Source: Ignavibacteria bacterium (GTDB taxonomy: Bacteria > Bacteroidota > Ignavibacteria > Ignavibacteriales > Melioribacteraceae). Taken from it: DNA of 64,000 bases. The stretch spans positions 1 to 64,000 of the forward strand of contig JAAYAN010000200.1 of the NCBI GenBank assembly GCA_012719345.1. The letters run 5' to 3'. Shown here in pieces: positions 45,153 through 54,532 of the stretch; position 1 is the first letter of the stretch; each line of letters begins with the position of its first letter. The translations under genes were made by a program, and so were the position numbers. The notes beneath the pieces are model-generated. The model saw only the letters and a program-made list of their open reading frames with translations, had not been told where the DNA came from and made no database searches.

Positions 45153-47195
45153 CTATTTTAGAAGCAACATTTTTGATGTTTTTATGAACTCATCGCTTGT
45201 TTCAAGAGATTTTATTCTTATGGTATAAAAATAAACACCGCTTGAAGCAGGACTACCGTTTTTATCAATTCCATTCCAGGATACAGAATGTGTTCCGGCT
45301 GACTGCGTACCTAAGTTTACAGATTTAATTTCTTTTCCTGTTACATCAAATATTTTTAGAACAACATCCGATCTTACGGGCATTGTATAATTAATTTGTG
45401 TACTGGGGTTAAACGGATTAGGATAATTTTGAGCTAGATTGAATCCATAATTTTCTTTTTGCAAATTTTCAGCAGAAACATATATGTTAGTACTAACCAG
45501 TTCAATACCTTCACCGGTTCCAAGATTTCTGGAATATTGTTTGTCAATAGCATTGTTCCAATGTTCGTGTGTACCAAGAGTAGAAAACAAAACACCGGTG
45601 CTGTCAGGATCATAAACAATACCTTCAGCCCAGTTTGCCGAGTCGGCAGCCTGATGTAAATAATCGTCAACACCGCTCATCTGCACATAAGTTCCAAGTC
45701 CTCTTTCTTCGGTAAATTCGGAACGTAGGAAATCGTAACCTACGGATTCTATTGCAACCGGATCGAGAGAAGCAAAAATAGATGACATATAATCATCATT
45801 AAACGGAGCTATCTGCCATTTGCGCGGGGTTCCTAATTCGTAGTCAGTTGACCACAAAGCATCCATAATATATATCAAATTCTTTTTGCCTAAAAGCGAA
45901 TGAGACATAATATCAGTTTGAATACGGTATAAACCATAACCTGGATGTACAATTCCATTTTCCATTTCAGCCGGAGCAATAAGTCCGTTGTGCAGGTGTG
46001 AAGCGTCCTCACGAGTATGTGACCCGAAATGATTCTTTGCAAACATTGTTATTCCGGCACGTCTGTGCCCTTTAAGCATAGGAAGATTAATCATATATTC
46101 AGCATCATTATAAATATCGTAAAGCTTATCATTATGAACAACTTTGTTATTTTGAGTGTTGTTAGAGTACCATACATTTTCTCTTAAGATTGTTCCGTTA
46201 TCGGAATAATAAATTTTGGGAGAATTATTTTTTGTTACACCTTCTCTGCCAAGACTTCCGTATGTGCTATTATGATCCAAATAATGCACATCTGGAAATT
46301 CAGAATGCCAATAGTCGTAGTTGTGTTTGTATATATGACGAAGCGGATCGCCAACATATATATCGTTTTCAGATACTCCAACAACATTCACAAGCTGGCG
46401 AAGTACTGCCATAACAATTGCCGGAGAAGTTTCGGTAATTCCAAATGAACCGTTATCAGCAACTGAAAGATCTTGTGTGCTGAAATTCCCGCCCCAATTA
46501 CTTACAGCATTTACTTTAATAAATATTTTCTCCCCCGGAGTATAATCAGCTATTCCTTTGTTTCTGATATTATTATTATGATATTCAAAAACTGCCTTCC
46601 AAGAAGCGCTGTCGGTTTCATTTCCGGTAAGTGTCTGTAAAACTTCCGAAAGCATATTATCAACAACTGTTTGATCGAAATTCCCTTCATTAAACCACGA
46701 ATTGCCGTATTCGCTGATATCGCAATTTTCGTTAGTTGCATCTGGATTATGTGCCCACACAACTCTGCCAGGGAAAATTCCCTTGGCTGTTCCCATCGGC
46801 TGATTAGCTTCCACAACAGCATTTGATATAGTCACTTCAGAATTATTATTGACCATCAAGGCACCGGAAAGTCCAGCAAATAAAAATGCTCCGGCTAAAA
46901 AAGCAGGTTTCCCGAAAAGTTCTTTACGAGCTTTAAAAATTGCTGCTGCCGATAAAGCAAGAACAGCAACATAAGTAATAAAACCTCCAGCAAAAGGCAT
47001 TGCTGCTTTTACACAAGGATAATTGATTCGTGAAGGTTTTGTTGCAACACGGTAAACAACCCATAAAAGAGATGCAAAGCCGATAACAGGGAAAAGAATC
47101 TTCCACATACCTTCAGTTTTTCTGAATCCCCTGAATTCTCCCGACTTGGGACAAGTACGTACGAATTTTGTGAATAATTTTTCCATAAGGCTCAC
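45153..47195 (-). CDS. DUF362 protein with membrane helices and T9SS tail
   Basis: 680 residues. Three hydrophobic helices (about 31-48, 65-86 and 93-113) precede a DUF362-type domain (about 140-560). It includes GEKIFIKVNAVSNWGG, YMINLPMLKGHRRAGITMFA and KNHFGSHTR. The C-terminal ~90 residues are a type A T9SS sorting domain (NYPNPFNPSTQINYTM ... GVYFYTIRIKSLE). DUF362 proteins occur with and without ferredoxin domains and their function is not settled. The combination of internal membrane helices with a T9SS tail is unusual, since T9SS clients normally carry only a cleavable signal peptide. The third helix could act as the export signal. Single gene. Confidence 0.82.
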   Translation of the reverse strand: MSLMEKLFTKFVRTCPKSGEFRGFRKTEGMWKILFPVIGFASLLWVVYRVATKPSRINYPCVKAAMPFAGGFITYVAVLALSAAAIFKARKELFGKPAFLAGAFLFAGLSGALMVNNNSEVTISNAVVEANQPMGTAKGIFPGRVVWAHNPDATNENCDISEYGNSWFNEGNFDQTVVDNMLSEVLQTLTGNETDSASWKAVFEYHNNNIRNKGIADYTPGEKIFIKVNAVSNWGGNFSTQDLSVADNGSFGITETSPAIVMAVLRQLVNVVGVSENDIYVGDPLRHIYKHNYDYWHSEFPDVHYLDHNSTYGSLGREGVTKNNSPKIYYSDNGTILRENVWYSNNTQNNKVVHNDKLYDIYNDAEYMINLPMLKGHRRAGITMFAKNHFGSHTREDASHLHNGLIAPAEMENGIVHPGYGLYRIQTDIMSHSLLGKKNLIYIMDALWSTDYELGTPRKWQIAPFNDDYMSSIFASLDPVAIESVGYDFLRSEFTEERGLGTYVQMSGVDDYLHQAADSANWAEGIVYDPDSTGVLFSTLGTHEHWNNAIDKQYSRNLGTGEGIELVSTNIYVSAENLQKENYGFNLAQNYPNPFNPSTQINYTMPVRSDVVLKIFDVTGKEIKSVNLGTQSAGTHSVSWNGIDKNGSPASSGVYFYTIRIKSLETSDEFIKTSKMLLLK

Positions 47196-47395
47196 TATTT
47201 TGTTAAAAAGATATATACATATTTTTATACCTCAACATACAATTATATTTTCGAAATACCTGAAAAAAAAACTCATAAGGGGATTAATTTTGACCTGATA
47301 AAATGGGGGTAAAAGTATTTCCTTTTTTTAACAAGCTCCGGAGCGATTTATATACTTTTTTATTCAGGCAGAAAAAGTAAAATAAAATCTGCCAA

Positions 47396-49855
47396 TTATT
47401 GTCTCATAAACCTTACTGTGAATTTCGATCCTATTCCTTTTTTACTTTCTACCTTAATCTCTGCACCATTTATTTCGCAATATTTTTTTACAAGAGCAAG
47501 ACCAAGTCCGTTGCCTTCAAATTGACGTGTATAGCCTTGCTGTTCTTGCGAAAAGGGAATAAACATTTTTTTCTGGTATTCATCAGAAATTCCAATACCG
47601 GTATCCGAAATTTCAATAGAAACACTTTTTTCATCTCCGTAGCATCGAATTTCAACTTTTCCTTTTTCGGTATATTTAATTGCGTTATCAAATAAATTCT
47701 GAAAAATTTCAATTACGGTGTATTCATCTGCAAATATGGTGTCATTGTTAAGATTTCCGGTGTATTCAAGCGTTAGGTTTTTTCCCTTAGCTTTAAACTG
47801 AAATTCCGGTATTAAACTGCTTAAAAGCAATTTACACAGCGACAACTGCTTTGGATGATATTCAAAACTGTTTGTTACCAATTCAGACATATTTAAAATC
47901 AAATCGATTGTGCGGATTATTCTTTTCCCGGCTGAATCGATTATCCCGAAACTGTCTTTTATTTCGGAATTAACATTATTATAAACATATTCTTTTAGCA
48001 AGCTGGAGAATGAAAGAATAGTGTTAATCGGTGTCCTGATTTCGTGGGACATCTGTGCAAGAAATTCCGATTTTATTTTATCCGATTTCTCAGCATTTTC
48101 TTTAGCAATTAAAAGTTCTTCAAGAAGCTTTTTCTTTTCGGTTATATCTTCTTTAATTCCGATAAGGTGAGTAATTTCACCTTTCTCATTTTTCAATGGA
48201 GAAATTACAGCCGATTCCCAGAAAAGTTCGCCATTTTTTTTCTTATTATAGAATTCTCCGCGCCATTCATTACCGCTTAAAATTATATTCCACATTTCTT
48301 GATAATAATCGATAGAAATTTTTCCAGATTTAAAAATACGCGGGTTTTGCCCTAGTAATTCCTGAATTGTATACCCTGTGGAATGGCATATATGTCTGTT
48401 TGCATATTCAATATTTCCATTCAAATCTGTTATTATTATTGAAACCAGACTTTGTTCCACAACGTTCGATAAAATTTTTATAGTTTCTTCTGCCTGTTTA
48501 GTTGAAGTTATGTCCTGAACTGCACCATAAATACCAGTCAATTTATTCTGAATTTCATCCCATACCGGATGAGCATAAACTTTAACCCAAACTATTTCAC
48601 CTGTTTTCTTGAAAGTTCTTACTTCAGTAACAATATTTTCTTTTGATTTTAGTCTGTTAAAATCCTCGTTATCTTTTTCAACATCTTCCGGATGAAGCAA
48701 AGCCGCCCAGCCACCTTTGGTTTTATATTCATCAACCGAATAACCGGTAATGTTTTCGAATGCGCCGCCAGCCCATTCAAGTTCAAGTTTATTATCATCT
48801 TTAACTTTACTGAAAAATACGTAATCGGAAGCAACAGAAGAAATCAACCGGTATTTCCTTTCACTTTCCCGCAGATTTTCTTCGGCTTCTTTCCGTGCAT
48901 TGGTTTCGTTTAATATAAGCCATCCTTTAATACCAAAATAACTTAAGGATATACCGAATAATAGAATAAGTGAAAATATTCCAATCAGTTTATTGCGGAA
49001 TGAAAGCATCGAAGAAATAATTTCATCTTTGGAATAGGTGACTGCAAGCGACCAAAAATTGTCGTGTATTTTTATCGGAAGAAAATATACAAATTTTTCT
49101 GTTGTGAAATTTTCTTTAAGAGCTTTTGGAGAAGTATATTTTGCAATACCTTCCTTCCCAGAGATCATTTTTTTTATTAACTCATCAAATTCAGGAAATC
49201 CTGCAGCTACTTTCCAGACTGGAATTCCGCTATGTTCTTTAATTGAACTGTAAAGTATGGTACCGTCGCGGCTTATTAAAAAAGGATGTCCGGATTCTCC
49301 GATTTTTATATCGTCGAGTACATTTTTTGACATCAAACCGAAATCCAGAATAAAAGCAATTGATCCGTCAAATTCATTTTGTTTATTAAACACAGGATAG
49401 TGAAGTGCTATTCCAAAAGTACCCTGAACACTAGTGAAAACATCACTTACAACCGGTTTGTGTGTTTGAAGGACTTTTTTTACGTGATTTTGATTTGAAA
49501 TATCATGACCAATAGCATTATCAAAAAATGGATATGTATAAACTATTTTCCCGTTTTTATCAACTCGCGAAATATTTCGCACTTCTTCAAATAAAGAAAT
49601 TATTTTTTTTACCTCATTCTGTCCTTCTTCATTCATTTTAAATATGCTTTCTTCCTTTGAAAGAAAGAAAAGAACATAATTCCACTTGCTGAACATTTCA
49701 TTAAAACTTTTTTGCGCTTGCCGGGCATGTATTTTCTGGTGATTAATGATTTGCTCAATTCTTTTATCTCTTTCCTCTTCGTAAAAATGTTTAAAAAGAT
49801 AAGAACAAAAAACGAGCATTATTATTATACTTGCAAACCAGTAACGGTTTTTCAT
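47396..49855 (-). CDS. Membrane sensor histidine kinase with Cache-like and PAS domains
   Basis: 819 residues. Membrane helices at about 6-23 and 290-312 enclose a ~265-residue extracytoplasmic region resembling a double Cache sensor (ISRVDKNGKIVYTYPFFDNA, GTFGIALHYPVFN, GESGHPFLISRDGTILYSS). Two PAS domains (about 330-450 and 455-580) follow, then the kinase core with His604 in SHEIRTPINTI, NLFDNAIKY, DTGIGIS and GNGLGLAL. The kinase module is closely similar to those of the two kinases at 9-15 kb. There is no receiver domain or adjacent response regulator. It senses an external small molecule, identity unknown. Confidence 0.92.
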   Translation of the reverse strand: MKNRYWFASIIIMLVFCSYLFKHFYEEERDKRIEQIINHQKIHARQAQKSFNEMFSKWNYVLFFLSKEESIFKMNEEGQNEVKKIISLFEEVRNISRVDKNGKIVYTYPFFDNAIGHDISNQNHVKKVLQTHKPVVSDVFTSVQGTFGIALHYPVFNKQNEFDGSIAFILDFGLMSKNVLDDIKIGESGHPFLISRDGTILYSSIKEHSGIPVWKVAAGFPEFDELIKKMISGKEGIAKYTSPKALKENFTTEKFVYFLPIKIHDNFWSLAVTYSKDEIISSMLSFRNKLIGIFSLILLFGISLSYFGIKGWLILNETNARKEAEENLRESERKYRLISSVASDYVFFSKVKDDNKLELEWAGGAFENITGYSVDEYKTKGGWAALLHPEDVEKDNEDFNRLKSKENIVTEVRTFKKTGEIVWVKVYAHPVWDEIQNKLTGIYGAVQDITSTKQAEETIKILSNVVEQSLVSIIITDLNGNIEYANRHICHSTGYTIQELLGQNPRIFKSGKISIDYYQEMWNIILSGNEWRGEFYNKKKNGELFWESAVISPLKNEKGEITHLIGIKEDITEKKKLLEELLIAKENAEKSDKIKSEFLAQMSHEIRTPINTILSFSSLLKEYVYNNVNSEIKDSFGIIDSAGKRIIRTIDLILNMSELVTNSFEYHPKQLSLCKLLLSSLIPEFQFKAKGKNLTLEYTGNLNNDTIFADEYTVIEIFQNLFDNAIKYTEKGKVEIRCYGDEKSVSIEISDTGIGISDEYQKKMFIPFSQEQQGYTRQFEGNGLGLALVKKYCEINGAEIKVESKKGIGSKFTVRFMRQ

Positions 49856-49980
49856 TTTTAGGATCCGAAAAATAATAGCATATAATCGGAAAAAATAAGT
49901 ATATCTTTACAATAATGTCTTTTGATAAAAATCATTTGAAACAGGTTTATCAGATGTTTTTTGTTGTATTATAAAAAGAG

Positions 49981-50006
49981 AAATAAAGAAACCCGCCGGA
50001 GCGGGT
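49981..50006 (-). terminator. Terminator after ettA
   Basis: On the minus strand, ACCCGC and GCGGGT (49991-50006) form a stem followed by TTCTTTATTT, just past the ettA stop. Confidence 0.7.
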
Positions 50007-50011
50007 AATAA

Positions 50012-51694
50012 TTATCTTGTAAGTTTTTTGTATTTAATTCTGTGCGGAATTTCAGCTTTTAACCCTAATCTTTGCTTGCGGTTTTCTTCGTAGTCGGTGA
50101 AGTTGCCTTCAAACCAAACTACTTTGCTATCACCTTCAAATGCAAGAATATGAGTGCATATACGATCCAGAAACCAGCGGTCGTGACTGATTATAACCGC
50201 ACATCCTGCAAAATTCAAAATTCCTTCTTCAAGTGCGCGCATAGTATTAACATCAAGATCGTTTGTGGGTTCATCCAGAAGCAAAAGATTTGCTCCAGAT
50301 TTGAGTATCATAGCAAGGTGAACTCTGTTTCTTTCACCTCCGGAAAGCACACCTACTTTTTTCTGCTGATCGCCTCCGCTGAAATTAAACTGTCCTACAT
50401 AACCCCGGGAATTTACTTGCCGGCTGCCGAGCTGAATAACATCGCTTCCGCCCGAAATCATTTCCCAAACTGATTTATCTGGGTCTAAAACATCCCGGTT
50501 TTGATCGACATAAGCCATTTTTACTGTTTCCCCAATCTTAAATGTACCGCTGTCCGGTTTTTCCAATCCAGCAATCATTTTAAATAGAGTAGTTTTTCCT
50601 GCTCCGTTCGGTCCTATAACTCCAACTATTCCATTTGGAGGAAGGGCAAAAGTAAGGTCTTCAATTAAAAGCCTTTCTCCGTATCCTTTCGAAACATTCT
50701 GAGTTTCAACCACAACGTTTCCTAAACGGGGACCAGCAGGAATAAATAGCTCCAGATCTTTTTGAATTTTTTCGTTCTCTTCCTTCAGCATATTTTCGTA
50801 GGAGCTTAACCGGGCTTTTGATTTTGCCTGTCTTCCGCGCGGAGACATTCTAACCCATTCAAGTTCACGCTGTAAGGTTTTCTGGCGCTCAGTTTCTTTC
50901 TTTTCCTCAAGTTTCAGCCGGTTTTGTTTTTGTTCGAGCCACGAAGAATAATTGCCTTTCCAAGGAATTCCTTCTCCGCGGTCAAGCTCTAATATCCAGC
51001 CGGCAACATTATCGAGGAAATACCTGTCGTGTGTTACAGCAATTACTGTTCCTGGATATCGGTTAAGCTCAGCTTCAAGCCATGCAACAGTTTCTGCATC
51101 AAGATGATTTGTAGGTTCGTCAAGCAAAAGAATATCAGGTTTCTGAAGTAAAAGCCGGCATAATGCCACGCGGCGTTTTTCACCTCCCGAAAGAACTTTA
51201 ATGGGGGTCTCGCCCGGGGGACATCCTAAAACATCCATCGACATTTCAAGCCTCGAATCTAAATCCCACGCATTAAGAGTATCAAGCTTATCCTGCACTT
51301 TCCCTTGTTTTTCAAGCAAAGCTGTCATTTCATCATCAGTCATTTCTTCTGCAAACTTTGCGCTTATTTCATCATATTCGCGCAACACGTCAACAACTTC
51401 CTGAACTCCTTCTTCAACAATTTCTTTAACGGTTTTATTTTCGTCAAGTTTTGGTTCCTGCTCTAACAGACCAATTGTAAAACCTGGAGATACTGTTGTC
51501 TGTCCGTTAAATTCTTTATCAACACCTGCAAGAATTTTTAAAAGAGAGCTTTTTCCGGAGCCATTTAAACCTAAAACTCCTATTTTAGCGCCGTAAAAAT
51601 ACGAAAGGTAAATGTCCTTGAGTATGGGTTTTTTATCGTAATACTTGCTTACACCAATCATCGAATAAATAATTTTATTTGCTTCAACTGCCAT
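50012..51694 (-). CDS. ettA: ABC-F translation factor EttA
   Basis: 560 residues, two ABC cassettes and no membrane segment. Cassette 1 has GLNGSGKSSLLK, LSGGEKRRVALCRLLL and LLLDEPTNHLDAE. Cassette 2 has GPNGAGKTTLFK, LSGGERNRVHLAMIL and LLLDEPTNDLDV. The charged linker between them (about 240-320) with RGRQAKSKARLSSYE, and the arm in cassette 1, match EttA. EttA binds the ribosomal E site and gates the first elongation step according to ATP level. Single gene with its own terminator. Confidence 0.95.
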   Translation of the reverse strand: MAVEANKIIYSMIGVSKYYDKKPILKDIYLSYFYGAKIGVLGLNGSGKSSLLKILAGVDKEFNGQTTVSPGFTIGLLEQEPKLDENKTVKEIVEEGVQEVVDVLREYDEISAKFAEEMTDDEMTALLEKQGKVQDKLDTLNAWDLDSRLEMSMDVLGCPPGETPIKVLSGGEKRRVALCRLLLQKPDILLLDEPTNHLDAETVAWLEAELNRYPGTVIAVTHDRYFLDNVAGWILELDRGEGIPWKGNYSSWLEQKQNRLKLEEKKETERQKTLQRELEWVRMSPRGRQAKSKARLSSYENMLKEENEKIQKDLELFIPAGPRLGNVVVETQNVSKGYGERLLIEDLTFALPPNGIVGVIGPNGAGKTTLFKMIAGLEKPDSGTFKIGETVKMAYVDQNRDVLDPDKSVWEMISGGSDVIQLGSRQVNSRGYVGQFNFSGGDQQKKVGVLSGGERNRVHLAMILKSGANLLLLDEPTNDLDVNTMRALEEGILNFAGCAVIISHDRWFLDRICTHILAFEGDSKVVWFEGNFTDYEENRKQRLGLKAEIPHRIKYKKLTR

Positions 51695-51781
51695 TTTTTC
51701 TCCAATAAGGATAAATATTTTAAAATATACATCTTTTTTTAACGCTCTAATTTAATCAATTATTTCTGTTAAAACACGATG

Positions 51782-52633
51782 CTAATTCAACAGAAAAAAA
51801 CTGCTGTAATGTTTTTCTTTATTTGTAAATTTTATGCCCGGTGCCGGAAGGTGAATTAAATCGATTGAATTTGTAAGATAATCCCAGTCCGTGTTTGTAT
51901 TTCCGAAAATTGCTTTAAGGTTAAAATCAAGACCGAAAACCCATTCGCGCTTTGCAGGGTTTGCCTCGGAAATGCTGAAGCCGATTGCAGGTTGGATATA
52001 AGGCGGAAAATACTTACCGAAAGATTCCTTGAATAGATTATGAATATCAATAGTTATCCAGTATATGTGTCCCGAATAATGTTCCGAAAAACTTGGCGGA
52101 AAAGATTTTATCCGCGATGGGAAGAAACTCCATTTGATATTAAAATTCCTGAAAAAAGGATATTCATCCTGCAATAGACCGTATCCTACCCCGCCTAAAT
52201 TAAATACCAAATCCTGATAATCGAATCCGTAGTCCGAAAATGCATCTCCTACTTCAATAAGAACCGCAAAGCTGCCCGACAAAGCTGCTGAAAGTTTTGT
52301 TGAAAAGTTGTTATCATAGCCGCCCCATAAGAAAATATTTTTCTGAATTCGGTATAAAAAATAGGAAGTGTAAAAGTGACCGGCCTTATCAATACCAAGA
52401 GTAGCCGGATCGCTGCACCATTGATATTTCGGTTTGTAAAAATGAAACGGACGCTGTTCATTTTTCCACCACATATGGTAAGCATCAATCAATCCTGAAA
52501 TATATACTGCAGAAACTCCTGCAACCGAAATTATTCTACGTGTATTTGAATATGATGAGTCTTCTGTAACGGGCAGATTCTGAGAAAATACCGTAACAGT
52601 AAAAATGATATATACGATTAAATTTTTAATCAT
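51782..52633 (-). CDS. DUF2279-like envelope protein
   Basis: 283 residues. A short signal peptide (about 1-17, TVTVFSQ) is followed by a region typical of DUF2279/YfiM-like proteins: YHMWWKNEQRPFHFYK, LGIDKAGHFYTSYFLYRI, VLIEVGDAFSDYGFDYQDLV and NLGGVGYGLLQDEYP. Likely in the periplasm or outer membrane. Its function is not known. It begins two bases after the DUF1207-like gene, so the two form a pair and may act together in the outer membrane. Confidence 0.75.
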   Translation of the reverse strand: MIKNLIVYIIFTVTVFSQNLPVTEDSSYSNTRRIISVAGVSAVYISGLIDAYHMWWKNEQRPFHFYKPKYQWCSDPATLGIDKAGHFYTSYFLYRIQKNIFLWGGYDNNFSTKLSAALSGSFAVLIEVGDAFSDYGFDYQDLVFNLGGVGYGLLQDEYPFFRNFNIKWSFFPSRIKSFPPSFSEHYSGHIYWITIDIHNLFKESFGKYFPPYIQPAIGFSISEANPAKREWVFGLDFNLKAIFGNTNTDWDYLTNSIDLIHLPAPGIKFTNKEKHYSSFFLLN

Positions 52634-52635
52634 TT

Positions 52636-53436
52636 TCAGAAGTCGAAATAAAAACCGAGGAAGTTTTTATTTTTTGCAATATTATAAAGCTGTCCTCTTT
52701 CTTCAAATCCTGCGCGGTAAGTATAAGCCAAACGGAACGAGTATTTGTTGCTGTTCGGATATCTGAACCCTGCCTGAAAACTTCTTGTAGTTCCGTAATT
52801 TACTTCCGATTTAATTTTTATATCGGCTGCTGCATAAACAAGAAAATCATTAAACAAAAGGTAACCAGCATCGCCGCCAATCTGATAAGTAAAATGTCTG
52901 TCAACAGCAGGTTCGTTATGAAAATTATAAAAACTTCCTGCATAAACTTTTCCGTTAATTTCGGGAAGTAAATATTCAGTGTGAAATCCGGTATAATCGC
53001 GTACATAACTTACAGGCTGATAATTCAGCTGAGTTATTCCGTCATCCGAAAAATGAGCGCTGAGATGCCCCCAGATAAATCGAGCGACTAAATTTTCTGT
53101 CAGTTTGTAGTCGGCATAAAAATCAACGAGATAATCAACAGTAAAAACCTGCACATGTCCCGGAGTCTTTATTAAAGTATTGTAAACAGTTGCACCTGCA
53201 GAAAACTGAAAAACCGAACTGTCTATTTTAAAATTAAACAACGGGAACTGCGCGCCTATGTTACCGTTCCATTCTGTCGACTCGAGATGCTTGGAAAGCG
53301 AGAATTGATGTGAAATTGCATCTGCATAATATTTTTCGTAAAAAATTTTTTCAGGAAAAACATCTATTCCTATTTTTTGCGAAAACGATTTTGAAAAAAA
53401 CAGAGGAATAATTATTAAATAAATAAATATTTTCAT
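52636..53436 (-). CDS. DUF1207-like outer-membrane protein
   Basis: 266 residues. A signal peptide (1-19, ending SFSQ) is followed by a beta-rich body with alternating aromatic residues and a C-terminal Phe (NFLGFYFDF), as in small outer-membrane barrels. The region QLNYQPVSYVRDYTGFHTEY and the overall length fit DUF1207. No enzymatic motif. Upstream partner of the DUF2279-like gene, with a two-base gap. Confidence 0.65.
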   Translation of the reverse strand: MKIFIYLIIIPLFFSKSFSQKIGIDVFPEKIFYEKYYADAISHQFSLSKHLESTEWNGNIGAQFPLFNFKIDSSVFQFSAGATVYNTLIKTPGHVQVFTVDYLVDFYADYKLTENLVARFIWGHLSAHFSDDGITQLNYQPVSYVRDYTGFHTEYLLPEINGKVYAGSFYNFHNEPAVDRHFTYQIGGDAGYLLFNDFLVYAAADIKIKSEVNYGTTRSFQAGFRYPNSNKYSFRLAYTYRAGFEERGQLYNIAKNKNFLGFYFDF

Positions 53437-53547
53437 TTTACCTTTTCAATTTCAGATGATAAAATTAAGTCCTTGCAGATAATTATGCAAGCAGAATAAT
53501 CTATTAAAGAAAATGAAAAAATTAAAATATGCGAGGAATATAATAAA

Positions 53548-53574
53548 ATCTGCCGGAATATTTATCCGGCAGAT
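53548..53574 (-). terminator. Terminator after trxA
   Basis: ATCTGCCGGA (53548-53557) pairs with TCCGGCAGAT (53565-53574), followed on the minus strand by TTTATTATAT. Confidence 0.7.
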
Positions 53575-53585
53575 ATATTTAACAT

Positions 53586-53954
53586 TTAAGCTGTTTCGCC
53601 AATCCCAAGCAAAACATTGTCAATAGCTTCTTTTAAGGCGGGTTTGGGCAAAGCGCCCATAGCCATTTGCGGTTTGCCTTCCATCGGTACAAAAAGGAGA
53701 GATGGAATGCTTCTTATGCCGAAAGCTGCAGCCAATTCCTGTTCTTGCTCAGTGTTAATTTTATAAATATCAATCTTCCCTTTATATTCATCGGACAGCT
53801 CTTCAAGCACAGGAGCTACCATTTTACAAGGTCCGCACCAGTCAGCATAAAAATCGATAAGACAAGGTTTATCACCTTCGAATTTCCAATCTTTATTTTT
53901 TTCGTAATCAAATACTTTATCTAAGAATGTCTGTTTTGTCAAATGCTGCGTCAT
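53586..53954 (-). CDS. trxA: Thioredoxin
   Basis: 122 residues from the ATG at 53954, which has GGAGA eight bases upstream. A further in-frame ATG exists 15 codons earlier. The active site is FYADWCGPCKMVAPVLEELS with CGPC. The cis-Pro segment is GIRSIPSLLFV. No signal peptide, so a cytosolic general disulphide reductase. The slightly extended N terminus (FDYEKNKDWKFEGDKPCLID) is common in Bacteroidota thioredoxins. Single gene with its own terminator. Confidence 0.93.
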   Translation of the reverse strand: MTQHLTKQTFLDKVFDYEKNKDWKFEGDKPCLIDFYADWCGPCKMVAPVLEELSDEYKGKIDIYKINTEQEQELAAAFGIRSIPSLLFVPMEGKPQMAMGALPKPALKEAIDNVLLGIGETA

Positions 53955-54100
53955 TTTTTTTCTCCGTGTTTTTATAATTGTCTGAAACGTATGATTCATT
54001 TTTAGAAAAAAGGATTCAACTTTTTAAAATTTAAAAAAAATCTAAAAAATGCTATCAACCTGCCGAACATAAGATATAAATTTTAATTTGTAAGCAGACA

Positions 54101-54520
54101 ATGCCAATGTATCAATATAAAATAAAGAGCAGTTTCGATCTTGTTGGATCCTTAAGCGAAGAAATATATGAAAAGTGCAGGCTGCACGATATTGATACAG
54201 AAAACTGTAATAAGATAGATATTTGTGTGATTGAAGCCCTGAATAATGTGATAAAGCATTCTTACAATTCTTTATCCGAAAACGAACTATCCGTTTTGCT
54301 TGATATTGATTTGGAAAAAGTTAAGCTTGATATTTCGGATAACGGGATTCCACGCAGCAATCTAGGAAAAGCCCGTCTTGATTTTGATCCTGAAGATATC
54401 AGCAATTTACCCGAAGGGGGAATGGGACTTTTTATAATTGAGAATTTAATGGACGAAACATATTATATTTCGGATGGTAAAACTAACGTTTTTACTTTAA
54501 TTAAATATTTCCGAAAATAA
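54101..54520 (+). CDS. RsbW-like anti-sigma/serine kinase ATPase
   Basis: 139 residues forming a single GHKL ATPase domain of the HATPase_c_2 type. The N box is VIEALNNVIKHS (E45, N48, N49), G1 is ISDNGIP (D80, N81, G82), and G2 is GGMGLFIIENLMDE (106-119). In partner-switching systems such kinases bind a sigma factor or other target and phosphorylate a STAS-domain antagonist. No sigma factor or STAS gene is adjacent. A SpoIIE-type phosphatase gene lies 1.5 kb away in the opposite direction, and a STAS-like gene is at 5.7 kb. Confidence 0.85.
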   Translation: MPMYQYKIKSSFDLVGSLSEEIYEKCRLHDIDTENCNKIDICVIEALNNVIKHSYNSLSENELSVLLDIDLEKVKLDISDNGIPRSNLGKARLDFDPEDISNLPEGGMGLFIIENLMDETYYISDGKTNVFTLIKYFRK

Positions 54521-54532
54521 TGGTTCTCTGAT

